The translations under genes were made by a program, and so were the position numbers. The notes below the pieces were generated by a model. The model was given only the letters and a program-made list of their open reading frames with translations. It searched no databases and was not told the DNA's origin. 64,000 bases of DNA. Source: Flavobacterium sp. ASV13 (GTDB taxonomy: Bacteria; Bacteroidota; Bacteroidia; Flavobacteriales; Flavobacteriaceae). Below, piece by piece: positions 1 through 7,799 of the stretch; the stretch's first letter is position 1; each line of letters opens with the position of its first letter. The stretch lies in assembly GCF_000745775.1 (NCBI RefSeq), contig NZ_JQJY01000009.1, positions 62,001 to 126,000 on the forward strand. Direction: 5' to 3'.

Positions 1-129
1 GATATTGATTCAATAAGAAAGCATTTTCCGAATTTAAAATTAGAAACGATTCCAAATGCCGGACATTGGCTTCATGCCGAAAACCCTAAAATGTTTTTTG
101 AACTTACAGCAGGGTTTTTAAAAGAATAG
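1..129 (+). CDS. alpha/beta hydrolase, C-terminal end (partial)
   Basis: The window opens inside this gene; 42 codons remain before a TAG stop. The fragment contains PNAGHWLHAENP, which is the typical setting of the catalytic histidine near the end of alpha/beta hydrolases of the YbfF/esterase type, followed by a short final helix (FELTAGFLKE). The nucleophile and acid residues lie outside the window, so substrate and exact subfamily cannot be given. Confidence 0.75.
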   Translation, partial: DIDSIRKHFPNLKLETIPNAGHWLHAENPKMFFELTAGFLKE

Positions 130-182
130 CACTTTTGATGAAATTTTTATTATTTTTAAATAAATTTTAAATCTGAAAAACT

Positions 183-527
183 ATGAAATTATTACTCAGA
201 CTTCTTGTTACAGCGGCTTTAGTTTTATTATTATCTAACCTTTTAACGGGGGTTGTGGTTACTAGTTTTGGAACAGCTGTAATTGTTGCAGTAGTTTTAG
301 GCTTGCTAAATGTTTTTATAAAACCTATTTTAGTAGTGTTAACATTGCCAGTAACTGTTGTTACACTAGGTTTGTTTTTACTGGTCATAAATGCTTTAAT
401 GATTTTGGCTTGTACTAAAATTGTCGGAGGTTTTGCTGTCGATTCATTCTGGACAGCCTTAATTTTTAGTGTTATTTTGTCAATTCTGCAATCTATCACA
501 TATAAGATACTTGGAGACGATAAATAA
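183..527 (+). CDS. phage holin family IV-like small membrane protein
   Basis: A 114-residue, very hydrophobic protein with about four membrane segments (roughly residues 4-26, 31-50, 53-80 and 88-108) and a short charged tail. The pattern, including the NVFIKPILVVLTLPVTVVTLGLF stretch split around a conserved Lys-Pro, matches the small four-helix family annotated as 'Mycobacterial 4 TMS phage holin' (Pfam 04020). These are common chromosomal genes in Bacteroidota; despite the name there is no phage context here. The physiological role is unknown. It is followed by a hairpin before tig. Confidence 0.8.
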   Translation: MKLLLRLLVTAALVLLLSNLLTGVVVTSFGTAVIVAVVLGLLNVFIKPILVVLTLPVTVVTLGLFLLVINALMILACTKIVGGFAVDSFWTALIFSVILSILQSITYKILGDDK

Positions 528-575
528 AGCAAATTGAACAGATTAAAACTGCTTCTAATACAATAGATTAAAAAC

Positions 576-606
576 TTGGTTGGGTTGCAAAAATTTTATA
601 ATTTTG
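576..606 (+). promoter_or_regulatory. probable tig promoter (TTG-N20-TAATTTTG)
   Basis: A TTG at 576-578 and TAATTTTG at 599-606 fit the Bacteroidota sigma-factor consensus TTG-N(17-23)-TAnnTTTG with a 20-nt spacer. The expected transcript start near 613 leaves a leader of under 30 nt before the tig ATG at 641. The promoter overlaps the hairpin at 580-614. Confidence 0.55.
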
Positions 607-618
607 CAACCCAATTTT
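580..618 (+). terminator. hairpin, probable terminator of the holin-like gene
   Basis: TTGGGTTGCAAAA (580-592) is exactly repeated in inverted form at 602-614 with an 8-nt loop, followed by TTTTA. It lies between the holin-like gene and tig, overlapping the tig -7 box. Confidence 0.6.
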
Positions 619-640
619 ATTATGTAAATTAAAGAAGAAG

Positions 641-1963
641 ATGGATATTAAAAGAGTAGCAATAGACGCTGTAAACGAGACAATTGTTATGAACGTTGTT
701 CATATGGATTATAAAGGTCAAGTAGCAAAAAGAATCAATGAAAAATTGCCTTTGGCTCAAGTAAAAGGATTTAGAAAAGGACAAGTTCCTAAAGATCTTG
801 TTGAAAAACAATACGGAAAAGCTATTAAACAAGAAGAAATCAAGAAAGTAGTTGACTTGGCTTTAGAGCGTTTCATTCAATCTGAAAGACTAAACCTTTT
901 AGGAACTCCTCTTGCTAAAGAAAACGAAAACCTTGACTGGGATGCAGAAGAATTAACTTTTGAATTCGAAATTGGTTTAGTGCCAAACTTTGAAATTGAT
1001 TTAGAAGCTAAAAACAATATCGTAAAATATATCGTTACTGCTGATGATAAATTAATCGACGGACAAGTTGAGCGTATCCAAAAACAATTTGGAAAAGCAA
1101 TTCCTCAGGATAAAGTTGAAGCTGATTCAGATTTAACTGGAACTTTCACAAACGAAGAAAAAGGAATCAACAATACAACTACAATTTCTGTATCTACTTT
1201 CAACAAAAAAGCTGGAGATAAATTCATCGGTAAAAAAGTTGGAGACGTTGTTAGAGTTAGCACAAAAGGTTTATTCGAAGACGATCACCAATTAATGGAT
1301 TACTTAAAAGTAGCTCATGATGATGTTCACGGTTTAGATATCGAAGTAAACTTTACTATCGAAGCAATCAACGGTTCTGAATTAGCAGAATTAAACCAAG
1401 AATTATTTGATAAACTTTTTGGTGAAGGAAAAGTAGCTTCTTTAGAAGATTTAAAATCTAAAATTAAAGAAGATGCTGAATCTCAATTCGCACAACAAGC
1501 AGATCAAAAATTATTATTAGATGTTCAGGATTTCTTGATCGAGAACACTAAATTTGATTTACCAGCTGAATTCTTGAAAAAATGGTTGCAAACTGTTGGA
1601 GAGAAAAAACTTTCTGCAGAAGAAGCTGAAGTTGAATACGCAAGATCTGAAAAAGGTTTACGTTTCCAATTAATCGAAGGAAAAGCATTAGCTCAAAGCA
1701 ATATCCAAATTACATTTGAAGACTTGAAAGAGTTTACTTCTGGTGCTATCAGACAGCAAATGGCTCAATTTGGACAAACAAATCCAACTGACGAAGAAGT
1801 TCAAGGAATCGTGGCTAGAGTTTTATCTAACCAAGAAGAAGTGAAAAGACTTTCTGAGCAAGTTGTAGCAGCTAAAATGTTAGATATCTTTAAAGAAAAA
1901 GCTAATCCAACAACTAAAGAGGTTACTTACGAAGAATTTATTGCTGCGTCTTACGGAGAATAA
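641..1963 (+). CDS. tig: trigger factor, ribosome-associated chaperone
   Basis: The 440-residue product matches the length of bacteroidotal trigger factors. The N-terminal domain (about 1-120) contains the ribosome-docking loop region VKGFRKGQVPKDLVEKQYGK, corresponding to the G-F-R-x-G-x-x-P signature that contacts ribosomal protein uL23. A divergent FKBP-type middle region (about 150-245) and a helical C-terminal chaperone domain (about 260-440) follow. The protein binds nascent chains at the exit tunnel in the cytoplasm. It is followed by clpP and clpX, the same order (tig-clpP-clpX) as in many bacteria. A strong hairpin after the stop suggests it is transcribed separately from clpP. Confidence 0.95.
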   Translation: MDIKRVAIDAVNETIVMNVVHMDYKGQVAKRINEKLPLAQVKGFRKGQVPKDLVEKQYGKAIKQEEIKKVVDLALERFIQSERLNLLGTPLAKENENLDWDAEELTFEFEIGLVPNFEIDLEAKNNIVKYIVTADDKLIDGQVERIQKQFGKAIPQDKVEADSDLTGTFTNEEKGINNTTTISVSTFNKKAGDKFIGKKVGDVVRVSTKGLFEDDHQLMDYLKVAHDDVHGLDIEVNFTIEAINGSELAELNQELFDKLFGEGKVASLEDLKSKIKEDAESQFAQQADQKLLLDVQDFLIENTKFDLPAEFLKKWLQTVGEKKLSAEEAEVEYARSEKGLRFQLIEGKALAQSNIQITFEDLKEFTSGAIRQQMAQFGQTNPTDEEVQGIVARVLSNQEEVKRLSEQVVAAKMLDIFKEKANPTTKEVTYEEFIAASYGE

Positions 1964-1987
1964 TTTCTAAGAAAACAATTATATATG

Positions 1988-2018
1988 GAGCGTCAGGATT
2001 TTTTCCTGACGCTCTTTT
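1988..2018 (+). terminator. rho-independent terminator after tig
   Basis: GAGCGTCAGGA (1988-1998) pairs perfectly with TCCTGACGCTC (2004-2014) around a T-rich loop, followed by TTTT. Confidence 0.85.
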
Positions 2019-2045
2019 GTTTTAATTTATTTTTGATTACTTTTC

Positions 2046-2189
2046 AGGAGCTAATCCAGCTATCCGTTACAAGTTTTTTCATTGCTGCCTTTTTTTGTAA
2101 GGTATAAAAAGAGCTTCCGTTGGTCGCTTTTTTCTACCAACAAAAAATAGTTGCTATTTCAAAAAGCTTTTCACTGCTATCTGGGCTAG
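2046..2189. repeat. REP-like inverted-repeat element (copy 1)
   Basis: This fills most of the 316-nt gap between tig and clpP. The left end reads CCAGCTATCCGTTACAAG. The right end, read on the minus strand, has GCCCAGATAGCAGTGAAAAG. The same pair of ends recurs at 53264-53350, and related ends are found at 42021-42099. The interior is T-rich and non-coding. Confidence 0.6.
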
Positions 2190-2201
2190 AAATAAGACAA
2201 A

Positions 2202-2233
2202 TTGACATCCTTTTTAAAAAGGTATGACCTTTG
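2202..2233 (+). promoter_or_regulatory. probable clpP promoter
   Basis: TTG at 2202-2204 (within TTGACA) is 21 nt upstream of GACCTTTG (2226-2233), one base off the TAnnTTTG -7 consensus. The clpP ATG is at 2280. Confidence 0.45.
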
Positions 2234-2279
2234 CGGAGAATAAAAAGTTATACACCAAATAAACGTAAAACAGATACAT

Positions 2280-2954
2280 ATGAACTACGGTAAAGAATTC
2301 AAAAAATTTGCTACAAAGCACCAAGGAGTAAACGCAATGTACTATGACAAAATCATAGCAGCGATGAACCCAACAAACATGACTCCATATATTATCGAAG
2401 AGCGCCAGTTGAACGTTTCTCAATTAGACGTTTTTTCAAGATTAATGATGGACAGAATTATCTTTTTAGGAACAGGTATTGATGACCAAATCGCTAATAT
2501 CGTTCAGGCGCAGTTATTATTTTTAGAAAGTGCTGATGCTTCAAAAGATATTCAAATTTATCTAAATTCTCCAGGAGGAAGCGTTTACGCAGGATTAGGA
2601 ATTTATGATACAATGCAATTCATTAAACCTGATGTTGCAACAATCTGTACAGGAATGGCAGCTTCTATGGGAGCAGTTTTATTATGTGCCGGAGCAGCAG
2701 GAAAACGTTCAGCATTGCCACACTCAAGAGTAATGATTCACCAACCATCTGGAGGAGCACAAGGGGTTGCAACAGATATGGAAATCAACTTACGTGAAAT
2801 GTTGAAATTAAAAGATGAGTTATATCACATTATTTCTCAGCATTCAGGACAAACTTTTGATAAAGTGCATAAAGACAGTGAGCGTGATTACTGGATGATT
2901 GCAGACGAAGCAAAAGAATACGGAATGATTGATGAAGTATTAAGAAGAAGCTAA
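2280..2954 (+). CDS. clpP: ATP-dependent Clp protease proteolytic subunit ClpP
   Basis: The 224-residue serine peptidase has the complete ClpP triad: Ser129 in GMAASMGA, His154 in MIHQPSGG, and Asp203 in SERDYWMIA. The spacing (25 and 49 residues) equals that of the E. coli enzyme. The IYLNSPGGSVYAG strand and handle helix are present. It forms the tetradecameric chamber fed by ClpX, whose gene follows after about 165 nt. The first 30 residues are likely a propeptide or extension; Met20 would be an alternative start, but the ATG at 2280 is closest to the promoter. Confidence 0.97.
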   Translation: MNYGKEFKKFATKHQGVNAMYYDKIIAAMNPTNMTPYIIEERQLNVSQLDVFSRLMMDRIIFLGTGIDDQIANIVQAQLLFLESADASKDIQIYLNSPGGSVYAGLGIYDTMQFIKPDVATICTGMAASMGAVLLCAGAAGKRSALPHSRVMIHQPSGGAQGVATDMEINLREMLKLKDELYHIISQHSGQTFDKVHKDSERDYWMIADEAKEYGMIDEVLRRS

Positions 2955-3089
2955 AAATTAGTTTCAGGTTTCATGTTTCAAGTTGCTTTGGCGAACCTGA
3001 AATTTGAAACTTTAAACTTTAAACAAAAAAAATATTAAGCTGTAAGGAGTTAAGTTTTAAAGTTTTAATTAAAAAGCTTAGAAACTTAG

Positions 3090-3097
3090 TATCTTTG
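3090..3097 (+). promoter_or_regulatory. -7 box of a probable clpX promoter
   Basis: TATCTTTG is a perfect match to TAnnTTTG, 23 nt before the clpX ATG at 3121. No clear TTG is visible at the usual upstream distance. This suggests clpX can be transcribed independently of clpP. Confidence 0.45.
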
Positions 3098-3120
3098 CAG
3101 CTTAGTAACTTAAATAAAGA

Positions 3121-4353
3121 ATGGCAAAAGTAGTATTAGAATGTTCGTTTTGTGGAAGAAAAAAGCCAGAAACTAATTTATTGATTGCGGGTATTAATGC
3201 ACATATCTGTGATAAGTGTATTGAACAAGCACACGGAATTGTATTAGAAGAATTAAAGTCTAGCGGAAATGCAAAACTTATTGGGGACTTAATTTTAAAG
3301 AAACCAAAAGAAATCAGAGCTTTTCTGGATCAATATGTTATTGGTCAGGATCAGACAAAAAAGGTTATGTCGGTTGCGGTTTACAATCACTACAAACGTT
3401 TAATGCAACAGCAATTAGACGACGAAGTTGAGATTGAAAAAAGTAACATTATCATGGTTGGTCAAACCGGAACTGGAAAAACATTGGTAGCAAAAACTAT
3501 TGCAAAAATGTTAGACGTTCCTTTGGCAATTGTTGATGCAACTGTACTTACAGAAGCTGGATATGTTGGGGAAGATGTCGAAAGTATTTTGACACGTTTA
3601 CTACAAGCAGCAGATTATGATGTAGCTAAAGCCGAAAGAGGAATCGTATTTATTGATGAAATTGACAAAATTGCCCGTAAGAGCGATAATCCATCAATAA
3701 CTCGTGATGTTTCTGGTGAAGGTGTACAGCAAGCTTTATTGAAATTATTAGAAGGAACAGTTGTAAACGTACCGCCAAAAGGAGGACGTAAGCACCCAGA
3801 TCAAAAATTTGTTGAGGTTAATACTCAAAATATTCTGTTTATTGCCGGTGGTGCTTTTGACGGAGTAGAACGTATTATTTCAAAACGTTTGAATCGTCAG
3901 GCAGTTGGTTATTCAACTTCTAAAAATGTCGATAATATTGATAAAAACAATTTATTGCAATATATCATTCCAAAAGACATTAAAGATTTTGGATTGATTC
4001 CGGAGATTATTGGTCGTTTGCCAGTATTGACGCACATGGATCCTTTAGACAGAGAAACTTTGCGTGCAATTTTGACACAGCCTAAAAATGCATTAGTAAA
4101 ACAATATCAGAAATTATTTTTAATGGATGATGTTGAATTTAGTATTACTGATGAAGCATTGGATTTTATTGTTGATAAAGCTTTAGAATACAAATTAGGC
4201 GCTCGTGGATTGCGTTCGTTATGTGAAGCTATCTTAACTGATGCGATGTACGAATTGCCAAGTTCTAATGATACAACTTTGACAATCGACAAAGAATATG
4301 CAGAACATACTTTGAGTAAAAACTTATTGAAGCGCATGGAAATTGCTTCGTAA
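3121..4353 (+). CDS. clpX: ATP-dependent Clp protease ATP-binding subunit ClpX
   Basis: The 410-residue AAA+ unfoldase has an N-terminal C4 zinc-binding domain (Cys8, Cys11, Cys30, Cys33), Walker A GQTGTGKT (114-121), the GYVGED pore loop, Walker B IVFIDEID (175-182), the GGRKHPD loop, and the C-terminal small domain with the LGARGLRS sensor-2 arginine. It selects tagged or damaged substrates and threads them into ClpP. Length and all motifs are standard. A terminator follows. Confidence 0.97.
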   Translation: MAKVVLECSFCGRKKPETNLLIAGINAHICDKCIEQAHGIVLEELKSSGNAKLIGDLILKKPKEIRAFLDQYVIGQDQTKKVMSVAVYNHYKRLMQQQLDDEVEIEKSNIIMVGQTGTGKTLVAKTIAKMLDVPLAIVDATVLTEAGYVGEDVESILTRLLQAADYDVAKAERGIVFIDEIDKIARKSDNPSITRDVSGEGVQQALLKLLEGTVVNVPPKGGRKHPDQKFVEVNTQNILFIAGGAFDGVERIISKRLNRQAVGYSTSKNVDNIDKNNLLQYIIPKDIKDFGLIPEIIGRLPVLTHMDPLDRETLRAILTQPKNALVKQYQKLFLMDDVEFSITDEALDFIVDKALEYKLGARGLRSLCEAILTDAMYELPSSNDTTLTIDKEYAEHTLSKNLLKRMEIAS

Positions 4354-4393
4354 ATTAAAAAATAACTTTGTCAAGTTTTGGCAAATCTCTTTT

Positions 4394-4426
4394 AAACCTG
4401 TTCATTTATTTGAGCAGGTTTTTTTA
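4394..4426 (+). terminator. terminator after clpX
   Basis: AAACCTGTTCA (4394-4404) and TGAGCAGGTTT (4411-4421) form a stem with one G-T pair, followed by a run of T. Confidence 0.8.
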
Positions 4427-4474
4427 TACTTTTTAAGCAAGATTTCCGTTTCAGATTTTATGTAAATTGTAGGC

Positions 4475-5128
4475 ATGAAAAATATGATTTTTGTAATTGG
4501 TTTGGTTTTGATTTTATCTTGTAATCAAAAAGATAAGAAAGAAATTGTGGTTTCTAAAAATGAAAACAAAACAGAAGTAATTAAAGAAGAGAAACCTCGA
4601 GTCGAAGTTGATTACAGTAAATTTTACAAAGAAGCAAAAGAGTACGCTCTTCGAAACAATTTAAATAACGATAAATTTATTTTAATTGATTTGGGATTGC
4701 ATTCTGGTTTAAAACGATTTTTTGTATATGATTTTCAAAAGAATACAATTGTTAAATCCTGCATGGTTAGTCACGGCTGTGGAGATAATAGATGGGGCGC
4801 GACAACAACCAAAGAAAAAGTACAGATTAGTAATGAATTTGATTCGCATTGTTCTTCGCTCGGTAAATATGTTATTTTAGATCGAGGCGTTAGTCAATGG
4901 GGAATTAAAGTGAATTATATTTTACAAGGAAAAGACAAGACAAATTCAAATGCGAGAAATCGTGCAATCGTTTTGCATTCCTGGGAGGCAGTTTCTGAGA
5001 ATGAAGTTTATCCAGAAGGAACTCCTGAAGGTTGGGGTTGTCCGGCAGTTTCAAACGAAAGCATGAAAGAAATAGATGAACTTTTGAAAACGAACAAAAA
5101 AGTTTTGATGTGGGTTATTAAATCCTAA
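4475..5128 (+). CDS. murein L,D-transpeptidase-like lipoprotein
   Basis: A 217-residue protein with a lipoprotein signal ending LVLILSC (lipidated Cys16), then a Lys/Glu-rich linker and a catalytic domain from about residue 50. The region LIDLGLHSGLKRFFVYDF, His168 (LHSWEAV) and Cys189 (GWGCPAVS) resemble the 'murein L,D-transpeptidase catalytic domain' family (Pfam 13645), related to YkuD enzymes that use Cys/His to crosslink or tether peptidoglycan. The lipid anchor places it in the outer or inner membrane facing the periplasm. Family assignment is by motif; activity on murein is inferred. Confidence 0.8.
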   Translation: MKNMIFVIGLVLILSCNQKDKKEIVVSKNENKTEVIKEEKPRVEVDYSKFYKEAKEYALRNNLNNDKFILIDLGLHSGLKRFFVYDFQKNTIVKSCMVSHGCGDNRWGATTTKEKVQISNEFDSHCSSLGKYVILDRGVSQWGIKVNYILQGKDKTNSNARNRAIVLHSWEAVSENEVYPEGTPEGWGCPAVSNESMKEIDELLKTNKKVLMWVIKS

Positions 5129-5160
5129 TTTATGGATGTCATGAAAATGAAACTTCTCGT

Positions 5161-5184
5161 TTAGCCCTGATCGAAACGGCATCG
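5161..5184. repeat. fragment of REP-like element
   Basis: TTAGCCCTGATCGAAACGGC resembles the TAGCCCCGATAGAAGTGGAA end (minus-strand reading) of the element at 42021-42099. No matching second arm is visible nearby, so it looks like a remnant. Confidence 0.4.
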
Positions 5185-5213
5185 TAATAAGTGTTTTTCT
5201 GTGTTTTTTTACT

Positions 5214-5306
5214 GTAGAGACGCACTGCAGTGCGTGTACGTATGCATATTAATGTTTTTAGATTATTTTTAAATCAATTGTTAGACGCACTGCAGTGCGT
5301 CTCTAC
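5214..5306. repeat. inverted pair of an 18-bp palindromic repeat
   Basis: Two copies of the palindromic core ACGCACTGCAGTGCGT lie at 5220-5235 and 5285-5300. The outer flanks GTAGAG (5214-5219) and CTCTAC (5301-5306) are mirror images, so the two copies together form a 22-bp perfect terminal inverted repeat around a 49-bp AT-rich centre. It sits between the convergent transpeptidase and GlxA-type genes and could act as a bidirectional transcription stop or a small non-autonomous element. Confidence 0.75.
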
Positions 5307-5313
5307 GATAAAA

Positions 5314-6279
5314 TTACTGAACTCTGAATTTCTCTCTGTATTCAATAGGTTTCATTCCGACCATTTTATAAAACACTTTTCGGAATGCTTTTGGATCGTT
5401 ATAACCCGTTTTTTCGATAATTTCTGAAATTGAAAGTTGTGTTTGTTCTAAATATTTTTTTGAACTTTCGACTCTAATATTTTGCAGATATTCAATTGGC
5501 GGAATTCCGGTTACTTGCTTAAATCTGCGTGTCATATTGCGAGCGCTGGTTGGAATATCTTTAGTGATTTCTTCCAGTTTTTCAATTGAATGATATTGGC
5601 TTTCGATTTTTTGCTGCAACATGGCAACCAAAGTATCGTTGTGCAAATGATTTGGCCTAAAAGTGCTAAAATAACTCTGCTTGTATCGATTTAAGTCGAT
5701 CGAGAAAATTTTGGCAATTTGAACTGCGATCTCGTTTCCGCAATATTTCTGAACTAAAAGAATCAATAAGTGAAATGTTGAGGTTGAGCCGCCACTGGTA
5801 TATAGACTTCCATCGGCAGTTAAAGTTTCCTCAGGTTTTAATTTTACCAACGGAAAAGCCTTTGTAAAAGCACTGCAGGCGTCAACATGCGTAGTTGCTA
5901 ATTTTTCATTCAATAATCCTGAAGCAGCAAACAAAAAAGCGCCGGTGCAAAAACTGGCTAATTCAGCTCCGTTTTGATGTTGCTTTTTTAACCACGGAAT
6001 AAAATCTTTATTCTTTGCGATCATTTCACTCATATTATCTGTGGTAAAAGCCGGAATCAAAATTAAGTCTAAAGCAATATCTGAATTTTCAATAACATGA
6101 ACTTTATAGCCAAATAATTGTTCCTGAGTAATTTGCCCAGCCGATTGAAAAACCATAATTTCAAAAGGGTTTTCATGTTCTTTGCTCAATTTATTGGCTG
6201 TTTCAAAAACTTCTAAAATCGCTGCTATGCTCAACAATTTATAGTCGTGGGGCACAATTAAACCTGTTTTCTTGCTCAT
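5314..6279 (-). CDS. GlxA-type transcriptional regulator (DJ-1/PfpI + AraC HTH)
   Basis: The 321-residue protein begins with a DJ-1/PfpI amidotransferase-like domain (about 5-190) that keeps a cysteine at the usual nucleophile elbow (Cys111 in SFCTGAFLFA). It ends with an AraC-family double helix-turn-helix (about 220-321; ISEIIEKTGYNDPKAFRKVFYKMVGMKPIEYR). Such GlxA/FtrA-type proteins are DNA-binding regulators sensing small molecules or stress. It is divergent from the VOC/SRPBCC gene array with about 140 nt between starts, so it may control that array; that link is inference. Confidence 0.88.
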   Translation of the reverse strand: MSKKTGLIVPHDYKLLSIAAILEVFETANKLSKEHENPFEIMVFQSAGQITQEQLFGYKVHVIENSDIALDLILIPAFTTDNMSEMIAKNKDFIPWLKKQHQNGAELASFCTGAFLFAASGLLNEKLATTHVDACSAFTKAFPLVKLKPEETLTADGSLYTSGGSTSTFHLLILLVQKYCGNEIAVQIAKIFSIDLNRYKQSYFSTFRPNHLHNDTLVAMLQQKIESQYHSIEKLEEITKDIPTSARNMTRRFKQVTGIPPIEYLQNIRVESSKKYLEQTQLSISEIIEKTGYNDPKAFRKVFYKMVGMKPIEYREKFRVQ

Positions 6280-6311
6280 GATTTTTTCTTTTTGAAAGAT
6301 TTACATTCTTA

Positions 6312-6319
6312 CAAAAGTA
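6312..6319 (-). promoter_or_regulatory. -7 box for the GlxA-type regulator
   Basis: On the minus strand TACTTTTG fits TAnnTTTG, 33 nt upstream of the ATG at 6279. No TTG at 17-23 nt spacing was seen. Confidence 0.35.
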
Positions 6320-6384
6320 GATAATTTGTCTCAAATGACCCTAAAAATGACTTTTTATGTAACTTTAAGTTAATCCTAAAATTT

Positions 6385-6392
6385 TAAATTTG
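6385..6392 (+). promoter_or_regulatory. -7 box for the VOC/SRPBCC array
   Basis: TAAATTTG matches TAnnTTTG and lies 28 nt before the ATG at 6420. This supports starting the first VOC gene at 6420 rather than at an in-frame upstream codon at 6390, which would fall inside the promoter. Confidence 0.4.
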
Positions 6393-6419
6393 TTTTTATT
6401 AATTTGTAATTTTATAAAG

Positions 6420-6830
6420 ATGAAAACAAAGATATTCTTAAATCTTCCCGTAAAAGATTTAAATAAGGCAGTGGCTTTTTATAATGAATTAGGTTTTTCG
6501 ACTAATCCAAAATTCACAAATGAAAAAGGAGCTTGTTTGGTTATTGACGAAAATATATTTGTGATGCTTTTGGTTGAAGAGTTTTATAAAACCTTTACCG
6601 AAAAACAAATTTGCGATGCTGCTACAACCAGCGAAGTTCTAATTTCAATTTCTTTGGACTCTCGTGAACAAGTAGATGAAATAATAGAAAAAGCGATTAA
6701 AGCGGGTGGAGTAGATTATATTCCAGCAAAAGATTATGGATGGATGTATCAAAGAACTTTTTTAGATGTTGACAATCATCATTGGGAAGTTTTCTATATG
6801 GATGAAAGCAAAATACGAAATGAGATGTAA
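6420..6830 (+). CDS. VOC family (glyoxalase/bleomycin-resistance fold) protein, copy 1
   Basis: A 136-residue protein beginning MKTKIFLNLPVKDLNKAVAFYNELGF, the usual opening beta-alpha unit of a VOC module, and ending with FLDVDNHHWEVFYMD, the usual second metal-ligand region. It is clearly related to the VOC protein at 7800, sharing NLPVK, SEVLISI and GWMY blocks. VOC proteins include metal-dependent lyases, dioxygenases and drug-binding proteins; the substrate cannot be read here. It is first of six small genes transcribed together, 19 nt ahead of an SRPBCC gene. Confidence 0.85.
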   Translation: MKTKIFLNLPVKDLNKAVAFYNELGFSTNPKFTNEKGACLVIDENIFVMLLVEEFYKTFTEKQICDAATTSEVLISISLDSREQVDEIIEKAIKAGGVDYIPAKDYGWMYQRTFLDVDNHHWEVFYMDESKIRNEM

Positions 6831-6849
6831 TCAATTTAATTGAACAATA

Positions 6850-7254
6850 ATGATAACAGTTCAAAATATAATTAATGCATCAATAGAAAAGGTCTGGGGT
6901 TTTTGGATTACACCAAAACACATCGAAAACTGGAATACTGCTTTTGATAATTGGTATACAAGTTCTGCCGAAAATGATTTGAAAGCGGAAGGAAAGTTTA
7001 GGTATGAAATGACATCAAAAGATAAAACCGAAAATTTTGATTTTGAGGGAATCTATATAAAAGTTGAAAAGTTTCGATTAATAGAATACAAACTTTCAGA
7101 TAACAGAATCGGAAGTATTCATTTTGAGGATTTTGGAAAAAGCGTAAAAATTACTGAAATATTTGAGCCAAATAAAATGGATTCTGAAAGCATGCAAAAG
7201 CAATGGTGTCAAGATGTAATTGATAACTTTAAAAAATATACAGAAAAATTTTAA
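6850..7254 (+). CDS. SRPBCC (AHSA1/START-fold) protein, copy 1
   Basis: A 134-residue protein of the AHSA1-like SRPBCC family. It has the N-terminal V-x-A-x-x-x-x-V-W-x-F-W motif (NASIEKVWGFWITPKHIENW) and a central FDFEGIY strand. It is a diverged paralog of the next gene, sharing MITV/I, the V-W-x-F-W-x-T-P block, K-x-FDFEG and a DNFKKY end. The fold makes a hydrophobic cavity that binds lipids, aromatics or other ligands. No catalytic function is evident. Compared with its neighbour it is richer in A/T and Lys/Asn, consistent with relaxed or older divergence. Confidence 0.8.
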   Translation: MITVQNIINASIEKVWGFWITPKHIENWNTAFDNWYTSSAENDLKAEGKFRYEMTSKDKTENFDFEGIYIKVEKFRLIEYKLSDNRIGSIHFEDFGKSVKITEIFEPNKMDSESMQKQWCQDVIDNFKKYTEKF

Positions 7255-7272
7255 AACTAAATTTAATATATA

Positions 7273-7677
7273 ATGATTACAATAAAAAGCACGGTTAATG
7301 CATCTGCAGAAAAAGTTTGGAAGTTTTGGAATACGCCGGAACATATTACAAAATGGAGTTTTGCTTCTCCAGACTGGCATACGCCTTACGCAGAAGCTGA
7401 TGTGAGAGAAGGAGGAAAATTCAAATCGACAATGGCGGCAAAAGACGGAAGTATGAGCTTTGATTTTGAAGGTGAATTTACTTTGGTGAAACCAAATGAA
7501 GCGCTTTCGTATGTTATGGCTGATGGAAGAAAAGTTGAAATTACTTTTACCCAAACAGGAGAAGGTGTTGAAATCGTTGAAAGTTTTGATCCCGAAACAG
7601 TAAATCCTGAAGAAATGCAGCGCGCAGGCTGGCAGGCGATTTTAGATAATTTTAAAAATTATATTGAAAATAATTAG
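7273..7677 (+). CDS. SRPBCC (AHSA1/START-fold) protein, copy 2
   Basis: The 134-residue product is of identical length and arrangement to the preceding gene: NASAEKVWKFWNTPEHITKWSF at the start, SFDFEGEF centrally, GWQAILDNFKNYIE at the end. This is the family often annotated 'polyketide cyclase' or 'activator of Hsp90 ATPase 1 family' in flavobacteria. It starts 18 nt after the previous stop, so the two are probably cotranscribed. A tandem duplication origin is likely. The ligand is unknown. Confidence 0.85.
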   Translation: MITIKSTVNASAEKVWKFWNTPEHITKWSFASPDWHTPYAEADVREGGKFKSTMAAKDGSMSFDFEGEFTLVKPNEALSYVMADGRKVEITFTQTGEGVEIVESFDPETVNPEEMQRAGWQAILDNFKNYIENN

Positions 7678-7799
7678 TTTTTTTAGGTGCAAAACCTCAA
7701 TGGTGCAGAGGTTTAAAGATTGTAATACAGATTAAACTCAAATTGACTTACATAACTAATGTTTTAAAATAAATTGTTTAACACAAAAAAATCAAAAAA

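Noticed and set aside
183..527. Holin-like gene as evidence of a prophage
   Set aside because: The family is a common chromosomal one in Bacteroidota and no phage gene is adjacent.
5230..5427. Small open frame beginning in the palindromic repeat and running into the GlxA-type gene
   Set aside because: It starts in the repeat and is antisense to the GlxA gene's HTH coding region; no sign of a real product.
7096..7554. Open frame on the minus strand across the two SRPBCC genes
   Set aside because: It overlaps two paralogous coding genes in reverse; Cys/His/Phe-rich composition comes from the opposite strand.
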